Shown here: in pieces, positions 10,141-18,071 of the stretch | Position numbering within the stretch: the stretch's first letter is position 1 | Layout: the number at the start of each line of letters is the position of its first letter | Assembly: GCA_027483705.1 (NCBI GenBank) | Contig: JAIXTY010000337.1 | Coordinates: 1-32,975 of the forward strand | DNA: 32,975 bases | Origin: Rubrivivax sp. | Lineage (GTDB): Bacteria > Pseudomonadota > Gammaproteobacteria > Burkholderiales > Burkholderiaceae_C | Reading direction: 5' to 3' | Position numbers and translations under genes: made by a program | The notes under the pieces: model-generated | What the model was told of the DNA's origin: nothing | Databases searched by the model: none | Seen by the model: the letters and a program-made list of their open reading frames with translations, nothing else

Positions 10141-10737
10141 TCAGGGCAGCACGCGCCGCCGCGGGTAGATCCAGGGCGCCAGCCAGCGCGTCAGCCGCGG
10201 CATCAGCCACCAGGTGAGCAGCGCCACCTCGAGCGCGATCGTCAGCAGCAGGCGCAGCGCCGGCGGCACGCCGGGCAGCAGGGCGGCCACGGCCCCGCCG
10301 ATCAGCGCCACGAGCGCGTACACCACCACCACCATCACCAGCGCCATGCGCCAGCGCACCGGCTGCGGCACCACGGTGCCGGCCGGCGGGCTGAACCAGA
10401 ACTCCAGGCCCGTGTGCTCGGCCCAGGCGGCGTCGGCCAGCACGTGCGGTGCCACCTCGGCGGCGAAAGCGGCGCGGCGCTCGCTGCGCTCGAACTCGCG
10501 CAACTGCGCCACGCCGTTGAAGCGGATCACGCTGGTGTAGACCGGCTCGCCCGCGCCGGCCGGCGGCCGCTGCGTGGTGGCGCCGAGGTAGCCCTCGAAC
10601 TGGTGGCCGTCGGCCTGCAGCGCCGCCAGGGCCGCCTCGTAGGCCGCCTCGTGGCCGGGCCTGACGCGGCGCGTGATCACCACCGTCACGCCGGCCGCGG
10701 CCACATCGGCCGGCAGCGCCGCGCGGGCCTCAGTCAC
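10141..10737 (-). CDS. Antibiotic biosynthesis monooxygenase (ABM)-domain membrane protein
   Basis: 198-aa protein with an N-terminal ABM-type dimeric alpha/beta-barrel domain (VTVVITRRVRPGHEAAYEAA near the start, YLGATTQRPP later) and two C-terminal membrane helices (ALVMVVVVYALVALIGGAVA and a second around LRLLLTIALEVALLTWWLM), ending in a basic tail. Proteins of this two-part design are common but uncharacterised; monooxygenase activity is only a family label. GTG 10737 is chosen because GGAGG sits six bases before it and it overlaps the alpha/beta-hydrolase stop by eight bases. An upstream GTG at 10758 has no such site. It belongs to the minus-strand run from 12320 to 7799. Confidence 0.83.
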   Translation of the reverse strand: MTEARAALPADVAAAGVTVVITRRVRPGHEAAYEAALAALQADGHQFEGYLGATTQRPPAGAGEPVYTSVIRFNGVAQLREFERSERRAAFAAEVAPHVLADAAWAEHTGLEFWFSPPAGTVVPQPVRWRMALVMVVVVYALVALIGGAVAALLPGVPPALRLLLTIALEVALLTWWLMPRLTRWLAPWIYPRRRVLP

Positions 10738-11551
10738 GCGCGGCCTCCACCAGTGCACGGGCCAGGGCCTCGGGCTGGCTCAGGAACGGCGAGTGCCCGC
10801 TGTCGACTTCGAGCACGCGCTTCACCGGCGTGCGCTCGAGCATCAGCTGCTGCATCTGCGGGCTGATGGCGCGGTCGCGCAGCGTCTTCACGTAGACCTT
10901 GGGCACGCGGCCGTAGCGCTCGGCCGTCACCACCACCGGCGTGCCGGCGGGCTTGAGCGGCTCCTTCTGGTGGAAGTCGCGCAGCGTGCGCGCCTGCAGC
11001 TCGGCGCTGCAGTCGCCGCAGAAGATGGCCACGACGTCGCGCTCCAGCACGCCGGCGGTCTGGTAGTCCTTGGCGACGACGAAGTTCTCGCGCGTGAAGC
11101 CGTTCCAGCGGTCCAGCTCGGCCAGCTTGGCCATGCTCTGGTCGGGCGCGCCGGCCTGCGGCAGGAAGGCGCCCACGAACACCAGTGCGCGCACGCGCTC
11201 GGGCAGCTTCTCGGCGACGTTGGCGATGGTGATGCCGCCGAAGCTGTGGCCCACCAGCACCACCGGCGCCGGCTCGGCGGCCACGACGGCGGCCACCTGC
11301 TCGCGGTAGCTGTCGAGCGTGATGCCGGCCAGCGGCGCGGTGTCGCCGGCGCGGCCGGCCAGGCGCACGGCCACGACCTTGTGGCCGGCGGCCTGCAGGC
11401 GCGGCGTGAGCTCGCTCCAGGCGCGCTCGTCCTGGAAGGCACCGTGCACCAGCACGACGGTGGGCTTGGGCGGCGGCGGCGCCGTCGTGCCGCAGGCGGC
11501 GACCAGGGCCAGCAGGGGCAGGGCGGCGAGCCCTCGGCGGAAGCGGTTCAT
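10730..11551 (-). CDS. Alpha/beta-hydrolase lipoprotein (plant-esterase-like)
   Basis: Alpha/beta-fold hydrolase (273 aa) with an N-terminal lipoprotein signal: MNRFRRGLAALPLLALVAAC, lipobox LVAAC with Cys20. The predicted location is the periplasmic face of a membrane. The nucleophile elbow is GHSFGG with Ser103, the catalytic His is H253 in DSGHSPF, and D226 is a likely acid. The oxyanion-side motif LVHGAF is at 34-39. The short single-domain form resembles the salicylate-esterase/hydroxynitrile-lyase-type group. The ATG has a good Shine-Dalgarno (AAGGAG). It follows the DJ-1-like gene by 25 bases and overlaps the ABM gene by eight. The substrate is unknown; a small ester is likely. Confidence 0.9.
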   Translation of the reverse strand: MNRFRRGLAALPLLALVAACGTTAPPPPKPTVVLVHGAFQDERAWSELTPRLQAAGHKVVAVRLAGRAGDTAPLAGITLDSYREQVAAVVAAEPAPVVLVGHSFGGITIANVAEKLPERVRALVFVGAFLPQAGAPDQSMAKLAELDRWNGFTRENFVVAKDYQTAGVLERDVVAIFCGDCSAELQARTLRDFHQKEPLKPAGTPVVVTAERYGRVPKVYVKTLRDRAISPQMQQLMLERTPVKRVLEVDSGHSPFLSQPEALARALVEAARD

Positions 11552-11576
11552 CGGGGTCTCCTTCGGGGTGGGGGAA

Positions 11577-12320
11577 TCAGCGGCCCAGCGCCTCGATCAC
11601 CAGCGCCGCCGCGGCCGCGCCGGAGCACTGCTGCTGGCCGGTGACGAGTCGCCCGTCGCGCACGGCAAAGGCGCGGAACTTCTGGTCGACGACGAAGTTG
11701 GTGCCGGCGATCTGGCGCGCCTCGTCCTCGATCCAGAACGGCTGGATGCGCATGCCGACGAAGCTGTCGGCGTAGGCCTCCTCGCTGTTGGCGAAGCCGG
11801 TCCAGGTCTTGCCGTGCACGAGCAGGCTGCCGTCCGACAGGCGCGTGCGCAGCAGCGTGCAGGTGCCGTGGCAGACGACGGCCAGCACCTTGCCGGCCTC
11901 GTACACCTGGGCGAGCGTGCGCTGCAGCGGCTCGTTGTCGATGAAGGTGACCATCGGGCTCTGGCCGCCGCACACGAACACGGCGTCGAAGCGCGCCAGG
12001 TCCATCTGCGCCAGCGGCTTCGTGCCCTTGAGCAGCGCCGCGTGGGCGGGGCTCGACACGAAGCCCAGGCTGATGAGGTCGTGGGCCGAGTAGCCGCTCT
12101 CGTGGCGCGGGTCGGAGAAGCTGTCGAGCAGCAGGTCGCCACCGTCGGGGCTGCAGATCTCGACCTCGTAGCCGGCTTCGGTGAAGGTCCAGTACGGGTG
12201 CGTCAGCTCGGCCGCCCACACGCCGATGGGCCAGCCCGTAGTGGGGCTGGTGGCGGCGTTGGCCGCGATGATCAGCACGCGGCGCGGCGTGGCGCGGCTG
12301 GGGTTGGTGTCGGTGGCCAT
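11577..12320 (-). CDS. DJ-1/PfpI family protein (type 1 glutamine amidotransferase-like)
   Basis: 247-aa member of the DJ-1/PfpI superfamily in the Hsp31-like size class. The nucleophile elbow VVCHGTC carries Cys150-His151, and a conserved Glu (E38 in WAAEL) is placed to hydrogen-bond the cysteine, as in DJ-1 and Hsp31. Related proteins act as chaperones, glyoxalase III/deglycases or proteases; which applies here is open. ATG 12320 is preferred for its GAGGAGA Shine-Dalgarno, although the frame stays open upstream. It is the first gene of a leftward run of five and is divergent from a LysR regulator across 106 bases, which suggests that regulator controls it. Confidence 0.88.
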   Translation of the reverse strand: MATDTNPSRATPRRVLIIAANAATSPTTGWPIGVWAAELTHPYWTFTEAGYEVEICSPDGGDLLLDSFSDPRHESGYSAHDLISLGFVSSPAHAALLKGTKPLAQMDLARFDAVFVCGGQSPMVTFIDNEPLQRTLAQVYEAGKVLAVVCHGTCTLLRTRLSDGSLLVHGKTWTGFANSEEAYADSFVGMRIQPFWIEDEARQIAGTNFVVDQKFRAFAVRDGRLVTGQQQCSGAAAAALVIEALGR

Positions 12321-12407
12321 GGGGTCTCCTCGGGGCGGTGGTGCTGCGGTGGCCGGCATGTTCGTCGTCGGCAGATCGCTCATCAATCGGCCAGAATCGA
12401 ACTCATC

Positions 12408-12425
12408 GTTGCTTCGAAAGACAAC
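12408..12425. promoter_or_regulatory. Candidate LysR operator
   Basis: The interrupted inverted repeat GTTGCTTCGAAAGACAAC lies just before the lysR ATG, in a locally AT-rich part of the 106-base divergent region. It contains the T-N11-A layout typical of LysR-type binding sites. Its position over the lysR ribosome-binding region would suit autoregulation. One base spoils the symmetry, and no footprint evidence is possible here. Confidence 0.33.
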
Positions 12426-12426
12426 A

Positions 12427-13335
12427 ATGGATTTCGGGCGCCTCGAGGCCTTCTGCAAGGTGGTGCAGGCCGGCAGCTTCACGGCCGCGGCCGAGGTGCT
12501 GGGCACCGACAAGGGGCGGCTGTCGCGCACGGTGGCGGCGCTGGAAAAGGAGCTCGGCCTGCGCCTGCTGGAGCGCAGCACGCGCAGCCTGCGTGTCACC
12601 GACGGCGGGCAGGCGGTGTACGAGCGAGCGCTGGCCATCCTGGGCGCCAGCGACGAGTTGCTGCAGTTCGCCCATGCCCAGCAGGCCGAGCCCAGCGGCA
12701 CGCTGCGCCTGACCTGCAGCCCCGACTTCGCGCTCGTGGCCGCCAACCGCTGGGTGACGGGCTACCTGCAGCGCTGGCCGCAGATGAGCGTGGACGTGGA
12801 CTTCAGCAGCCGGCTGATCGACCTGGTGCACGAGGGCTTCGACCTCGCGCTGCGCGTCGGCCCGCTGGAAGACTCGCGCCTGGCCGCGCGGCTTTTGGGC
12901 CCGATGCGCTACGGCCTCTTCGCCAGCCCCGCCTACCTGGCGCGGGCCGGCGTGCCAGCCACGCCGGCGCAGCTGCGCGAGCACACGCTGCTGATGTTCT
13001 CCACCGGCAGCGGCCGAACCGAATGGACGCTGCTGCCGCCCGAGCCCGGTGGCGCGGTGGAGCGCATCGAGCGCCGTGGCGGCGCGCCGGCGCGCGTGCG
13101 CGCCGGCAGCATCTCGCTGCTGCTGGACACCTGCCGCGCCGGCCTCGGCGTGGCGCGCCTGCCGCTGCACACGGTGCAGGCCCACGCCGCGGCCGAACTG
13201 GTGCCGGTGCTGCCGGCCTGGACGCCGCAGCCCGTGCCGGTGCACGCGGTGTTCCCGAGCAGCCGCTTCATCGCGCCCAAGGTGCGGGCCTTCATCGACC
13301 ACGCCGTGGCGCACTTCGAGCCGCCCGCGGGCTGA
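12427..13335 (+). CDS. LysR family transcriptional regulator
   Basis: LysR-type regulator of 302 aa. The N-terminal winged helix is typical (MDFGRLEAFCKVVQAGSFTA, then LGTDKGRLSRTVAALEKELG), followed by a periplasmic-binding-protein-like effector domain from about residue 90 (GTLRLTCSPDFAL). The recognition helix and general layout resemble the CrgA/AaeR-like group, in which aromatic or quinone-like effectors are common, but the effector cannot be deduced. It is divergent from the DJ-1-like gene and so most likely controls the 12320-7799 gene run. The ATG at 12427 begins the HTH domain at its normal point. A weak GAAAG serves as ribosome-binding site. Confidence 0.93.
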   Translation: MDFGRLEAFCKVVQAGSFTAAAEVLGTDKGRLSRTVAALEKELGLRLLERSTRSLRVTDGGQAVYERALAILGASDELLQFAHAQQAEPSGTLRLTCSPDFALVAANRWVTGYLQRWPQMSVDVDFSSRLIDLVHEGFDLALRVGPLEDSRLAARLLGPMRYGLFASPAYLARAGVPATPAQLREHTLLMFSTGSGRTEWTLLPPEPGGAVERIERRGGAPARVRAGSISLLLDTCRAGLGVARLPLHTVQAHAAAELVPVLPAWTPQPVPVHAVFPSSRFIAPKVRAFIDHAVAHFEPPAG

Positions 13336-13371
13336 GGCTCGCGGCCGGCGGCGGGTTGGCGGTCCGCCCCG

Positions 13372-16300
13372 TCAGGCGTCCGGCTGGCGCGCGGCCTGTG
13401 CCAGCAGCCGCCGGTTCACCGGGTTGCGCTGCAGGAACGAGTCGATGAAGGGTGCCGGCACGCGCGGCAGCGCCTGTGCCTGCACCCAGGCCACGCCGGC
13501 GCTGCGCGCGCGCCGCGCGGCGGCGTGCTGGCCGACGTGCTCGTAGGCCTCGGCCGTCACCAGCCAGGCCTCGGGCAGGTAGGTGAACTCGGGCGCGTAG
13601 CCCTCGTCGAGCAGGGCCGTCAGCGTGTCGGCGGCCTGCCGCGCGCGGGCACCGTCGCCCAGGGCGACGGCGGCGCGGGCTTCGTGCAGCTGCAGGGCGG
13701 CCAGCACGCCGAACTGCTCGTGCTGGCGTGCCTGGGCGCCCAGCGCCGCGGCCTGCTCCAGCACGGCCGCCGGCGCCTCGAAACGCAGCCCGCGCACGCG
13801 GTTGCCGTTGCGGCGGTTGGGGTCGGCGTCCAGCAGCGCGAGCGCCTGCTGCACCGGTGCGGCTTCCACGCGCTGTTCGCGCCACTGCGCCACCTCCAGC
13901 GCCACCCACTGCAGCCCCGCGTGCATCCAGGCGGGCAGGCCCTCGGCGGGCGGGTCCTGCAGCGCCTGCAGCGCGCGCGCGTGCTGGCCCAGGTGCTGCC
14001 ACAGCCGTGCCAAGGTGCCGCGGGCGGCCCACACCCAGAACGGCGTGCCCATGGCCTCGAACTGCGGCATCAGGGCCTCCAGCGCCGGCAGGGCCGCCGC
14101 GAAGTCGCCGGTCTCGGCCTGGTTGCGGGCGTGCATCAGCCGGCCCAGGCCGTGGTGGGCGTTGCCGGGTTCGTCGGACATCAGCGCCAGGCCGCGGCGC
14201 GAGGCCTCGCAGGCGCGCTCGAGCGCGCCCATCGTGCGCAGCACCACGCACTGGTTCATCAGCGCCATGCTGTGGCCGGGGCGGTCGTGGGTGCGCTGGG
14301 CGGCGGCGATGGCGGTGTCGTAGGCCGCCACGCCTTCGCGCAGGCGGCCGATGTGGCCCAGCGTGGCCGCCCAGTAGCCGTGCCAGACGAAGCGCAGGTT
14401 GTCGTCGGCCTCGGCCTGCACCCAGTCGCGCAGCGGCAGCATCAGCGTGTAGGCCTCGTCGGCGGCGCCGGTCTTGCACAGGTTGCCGGCCGTCAGCGCG
14501 CACAGGCGCACCAGCTCGGCCTGCGCCCCGATGCGGCGCGCGAGCGCGATGCCCTCGCGGCCCACGGCCAGCGCCTCGTCGAAGGGGCCGCGCTGGCCCA
14601 GCAGATCGGTCAGCACGCGCGCGGCGCGCACGCGCTGGATGTCGTCGTGGGCATGGCCGGCCAGCGCACGCGCCTCGGCCAGCGCGGCGGTGTCGGCGCT
14701 GGCGCCGATGAGGGCGGTCACGCGCGCGGCCAGCGCCTCGAAGCGCTCGTCGCCCAGGCCCGCCTCGCCGAAGGCCGCGGCGGCATGGCCGTGCAGCTCG
14801 GCCTCTTCGGCCTGGCGCGCGGCGGCGCGGGCGCGCAGCGCGGCCTGCGCGAAGGCGCGCGCGGCCTCCATCGGCCGGCCGGCGCCGTGCCAGTGCCGCG
14901 CCACACGTGCCGGCTCGCCGTCATGGGCCTGCAGCCAGCCTGCGCACTGCGCATGCACGCGCCGCGCCACCGCGGCGGGCAGGCCGCGCAGCACGGCGTC
15001 GGCCACGAGGTCGTGCGCAAAGGCCTCGTCGCGCAACACCTGGGCCTGCTGCAGCTCGTCCCAGGCGCTGGCCAGCTCGACGGCGCGCAGGCCCATGGCC
15101 TCTTCGGCCAGTTCGATGCGGAAGTCCACGCCGGCCACCGCGGCCACGCGGGCCAGCGCCAGCGCGCGTTCGCCCAGGCGCTGCAGCCGGCGCTCGATCA
15201 GTGCGCCCACGCTGCCGGGCCGCGGCAGCGCGCCACGCGCCAGGCTGCCGTCGAGCAGGCCCTGCTTCAGCGTCTCCAGCACGAAGAGCGGGTTGCCGCC
15301 GGTGTGGTGCTGCAGCGCGTCGCACACGCCCTCGGCGTCCAGCCCGGCGACGCCCAGGCCCTCGACCAGCTGGCGCGTCGCGCCCTTGTCCAGCGGCGAC
15401 AGCGCGATGCACCGCAGCCGCCCTTGTTCGAGCAGCCCGTCGCGCAGCGCCTGCGCCGTGGGCGAGACCTCGGCCGGGCGCTGCGCGAACAGCCAGCGCC
15501 GCACCGGGCCGGCCTCGGCGGCCAGGCCGGCCAGCAGCTCCAGCGTGGCGTCGTCGGCGAAGTGCAGGTCGTCAAGCACCAGCGTGTGCACGCCGCGTTC
15601 GGCCAGCAGCGCGGCGAGCCGTGCGGCCACCACGCCCGGGCGCAGCGGCTCGGCGAAGAGCACCGCGCCGGCGGCCAGCGGCCGCAGCAGGCGCTCCAGC
15701 GTGGCGTAGGGCGTGCCGCCGTCGCCCGGGCGCCCGGCGCTGGCCAGCAGGCCGGCCGAGTCGGCCGAGCCGGCCAGGCTGGCCGTGAGCTCGGCCAGCA
15801 GGCGGCTCTTGCCCAGGCCGGCCTCGCCTTCCAGCAGCACCGCGGCGCCTGCGGCCCAGGCGCGCAGCGCGGCGGCGTGCTCCTGGTCGCGCCCCACCAG
15901 GCGCGGCGGCCGCTGCAGGGTGACGGGCAGCGCCGGCGCGCGGTGGGCGCTGGCGGCCACGACTCGGCCGCGGGTCAGCGCCTCGGCCAGTGCGCGGGTG
16001 TCGGCCGTCGGGGTGTCGCCGCTGGGGGCCAGCGCCGCCACCAGGCGGCGGTAGACGTCCAGGCCCAGGTCGGCCTCGCCACGCAGGTAGTGCAGCCGCA
16101 TCAGCCGCGCCTGCGCGGGCTCGTCGACCACGCCGGCCTGCCCTGCCAGGGCGGCCAGCGCCAGGGCGTGCTGGAGGGCTTCGTCCAGCGCGCCGGCGGC
16201 CTCGGCGGCCTGCAGCGCCGCCAGCAGCGGTTCGCGCCGGGCCTGCCGCTCGGCCTGGCGCTGGCGGGCCAGCCAGAGGGCGAACTCACTGTCGGCCACG

Positions 16301-16665
16301 TCGGCGCCGCCGCCATGGTCGGGCAGCAGTTCCAGGCCCGGCGGCCCGGGCACCAGCGTCACCCCGGCGGCCAGGTGCAGCGCGCTCTCGCCCTCGACCA
16401 GCGGCTGCCCGAGCGCGCGCCGGAAGCGCAGCAGTTGCTGGCGCAGGCTCTGCCGCGGCCCCTGGTCTGCGGGCCACAGCAAGGCGGCGGCGCGCTCGCG
16501 GCTGACGCCCGGCTCGAGCGCCACCAGCGCCGCCAGGCCGGCCGCCGCGCCGCGCAGCGGCAGCAGCAGGCCCGAAGGCCCGTGCACGCCGATGTCGGCG
16601 TGCAGCTGCAGGCGCAAGGGGTGTGCCGGGCCGGGTGCAGGGTGCATGGGGGAATGATCGGGCAT
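13372..16665 (-). CDS. Large SARP-like regulator with AAA ATPase and TPR domains
   Basis: Protein of 1097 aa. Residues about 18-110 look like a SARP/OmpR-type winged-helix domain (SRERAAALLWPADQGPRQSL then LRQQLLRFRRALG), followed by a helical BTAD-like segment (about 125-235). A STAND/AAA ATPase module comes next, with Walker A GEAGLGKS (280-287) and Walker B TLVLDDLHFAD (361-371). The C-terminal half is rich in TPR-like helical pairs, and there is no LuxR-type HTH at the end. Such proteins are ATP-dependent signal-integrating transcription factors; this one's targets are unknown. ATG 16665 is used; ATG 16647 is possible, and neither has a strong ribosome site. It lies 61 bases downstream of an exported-protein gene on the same strand. 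Confidence 0.87.
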   Translation of the reverse strand: MPDHSPMHPAPGPAHPLRLQLHADIGVHGPSGLLLPLRGAAAGLAALVALEPGVSRERAAALLWPADQGPRQSLRQQLLRFRRALGQPLVEGESALHLAAGVTLVPGPPGLELLPDHGGGADVADSEFALWLARQRQAERQARREPLLAALQAAEAAGALDEALQHALALAALAGQAGVVDEPAQARLMRLHYLRGEADLGLDVYRRLVAALAPSGDTPTADTRALAEALTRGRVVAASAHRAPALPVTLQRPPRLVGRDQEHAAALRAWAAGAAVLLEGEAGLGKSRLLAELTASLAGSADSAGLLASAGRPGDGGTPYATLERLLRPLAAGAVLFAEPLRPGVVAARLAALLAERGVHTLVLDDLHFADDATLELLAGLAAEAGPVRRWLFAQRPAEVSPTAQALRDGLLEQGRLRCIALSPLDKGATRQLVEGLGVAGLDAEGVCDALQHHTGGNPLFVLETLKQGLLDGSLARGALPRPGSVGALIERRLQRLGERALALARVAAVAGVDFRIELAEEAMGLRAVELASAWDELQQAQVLRDEAFAHDLVADAVLRGLPAAVARRVHAQCAGWLQAHDGEPARVARHWHGAGRPMEAARAFAQAALRARAAARQAEEAELHGHAAAAFGEAGLGDERFEALAARVTALIGASADTAALAEARALAGHAHDDIQRVRAARVLTDLLGQRGPFDEALAVGREGIALARRIGAQAELVRLCALTAGNLCKTGAADEAYTLMLPLRDWVQAEADDNLRFVWHGYWAATLGHIGRLREGVAAYDTAIAAAQRTHDRPGHSMALMNQCVVLRTMGALERACEASRRGLALMSDEPGNAHHGLGRLMHARNQAETGDFAAALPALEALMPQFEAMGTPFWVWAARGTLARLWQHLGQHARALQALQDPPAEGLPAWMHAGLQWVALEVAQWREQRVEAAPVQQALALLDADPNRRNGNRVRGLRFEAPAAVLEQAAALGAQARQHEQFGVLAALQLHEARAAVALGDGARARQAADTLTALLDEGYAPEFTYLPEAWLVTAEAYEHVGQHAAARRARSAGVAWVQAQALPRVPAPFIDSFLQRNPVNRRLLAQAARQPDA

Positions 16666-16726
16666 CGGGCTCAGACCGGGTGTCGGGTCGCTCCTGGCGT
16701 GGCCCGGCCCGTCGCGGCGCGGCGCC

Positions 16727-17992
16727 TCACGGCGTCTCCTTCCAGCCCAGGCTGCGCCGCACGGCGGGCCAGTCCAGGTCGCGCAGCGTGGTGGTGATGC
16801 GGCTGCAGACGTGGTCCTGCGGCGGGCGGTCCCAGGCCTTGCCGCAGGGGGCGTCGCGCAGCCACGCGGCCAGCACGCGCACCTCCTCCGGCCTGCCGGG
16901 GGTGAGCAGGTTGGCCCGCAGGCGCACCATGGGCTGGCAGTCGGCCGGCGCGTCGGTGCCGACGGCGTGCCAGCGCACGTTCAGCCCCGGCTCGAACGCG
17001 GGGTCGAGCGCGCCGCAGGCGGGCGCCTGGCGGCCGGCGGCGTCCAGCGAGGCCAGCTTCTGCTCCAGCGCCTGCAGCGCGAGCCGGGCGCTCCAGTGCG
17101 GGCTTTTCGGGTCGGGCACGGGCGGTGGCGTCAGGCGCGCCTTCTGGCGCTCGTAGTCGCTCAAGTCGGTGCGTTCGGCGGCGTCCAGGCGGCGGGCCAT
17201 TGCGGCGGGATCCTTGGTCTCGCGGGCCCAGGCGGCCTCGCGCCGCGTACGGCGCGCGGCGGCGGCCTCGGGCGTCATCGAGGCTTCGAGTTCGCGCAGG
17301 CTGTTGGCGAAGAGGCGCTCGCTGTCGGCGGCGCGCTTCTTCAGCTGCGCGATGTCCATCTCCAGCAGCAGCGCCAGCGGCACGGGCGCCAGCGCCGGGC
17401 TGCCGTCGCGCGTGGCGATGAACCAGTTGCTGTAGACCACGCCGCCACCGGCCCGGCCGTGCACGCGCGGCTCGGCATACAACGCCACGGGCATGCCGCC
17501 TTCCTCGATGCGGCGGTCGAAGTCCTGGCGGCCTTCGGCGCCCAGCTTGTCGGCCATCGGCACGCGGTTGGTGTCGATGAACAGCAGCTCCAGCGCGCCG
17601 CCCATGACGCCGAAGTAGGCGCCGTCGGCGCGCCGGCGGGTGTCGCGCGGTTCGCCCCAGTAGACGACGAAGCGCTGCGTCAGCACCGGCCCGCGCTCGA
17701 GGTGGGCCCAGCTGGTCATGAAGGTGGCGTGGCGCACCGGCTGCGCAAACACGGGCACGGCCTTCAGCGCCTGGAAGAAGACCTCGGCCCGCTCGCGCGA
17801 GAGCTTCAGCTCGGCAGCGGTCATCGGCCGCAGCGTGGCCGGGCGGGCGACGCCGCCGTAGACGAGTTCCGGGTCCCAGGTGACGATGGGGCTGATGCCG
17901 GGGCCGGGCACGTCCTGGCCGGGGGTGGTGGCCGTCGCGGGCAGCGGGCCGGCACCCAGGCACAACAGGAGGAGGGCGGTTCTGGTGAGCAT
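16727..17992 (-). CDS. Exported protein of unknown function
   Basis: 421-aa protein that I do not recognise. A cleavable signal peptide is likely (MLTRTALLLLCLGAGPLPATATT, given here as MLTRTALLLLCLGAG then PLPATATT, cleavage near residue 21). The mature part is mixed alpha/beta up to about residue 215 (e.g. FVVYWGEPRD, ELLFIDTN, GVVYSNWFIA). It then has a charged helical, coiled-coil-prone stretch (about 220-330) and a C-terminal part with four Cys, which may pair in the periplasm. The gene is upstream of the SARP-like regulator in the same direction and divergent from the molybdopterin oxidoreductase. The codon use and base composition look like those of its neighbours, so it is probably native. 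Confidence 0.78.
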   Translation of the reverse strand: MLTRTALLLLCLGAGPLPATATTPGQDVPGPGISPIVTWDPELVYGGVARPATLRPMTAAELKLSRERAEVFFQALKAVPVFAQPVRHATFMTSWAHLERGPVLTQRFVVYWGEPRDTRRRADGAYFGVMGGALELLFIDTNRVPMADKLGAEGRQDFDRRIEEGGMPVALYAEPRVHGRAGGGVVYSNWFIATRDGSPALAPVPLALLLEMDIAQLKKRAADSERLFANSLRELEASMTPEAAAARRTRREAAWARETKDPAAMARRLDAAERTDLSDYERQKARLTPPPVPDPKSPHWSARLALQALEQKLASLDAAGRQAPACGALDPAFEPGLNVRWHAVGTDAPADCQPMVRLRANLLTPGRPEEVRVLAAWLRDAPCGKAWDRPPQDHVCSRITTTLRDLDWPAVRRSLGWKETP

Positions 17993-18071
17993 GGGCAGAG
18001 CCTAGTGAGGCCGGCGTCACGCGGGCGTGACGCCGGCGGCGGCCCGGTGCCGGCCAGCGCGCTGTGGCACC

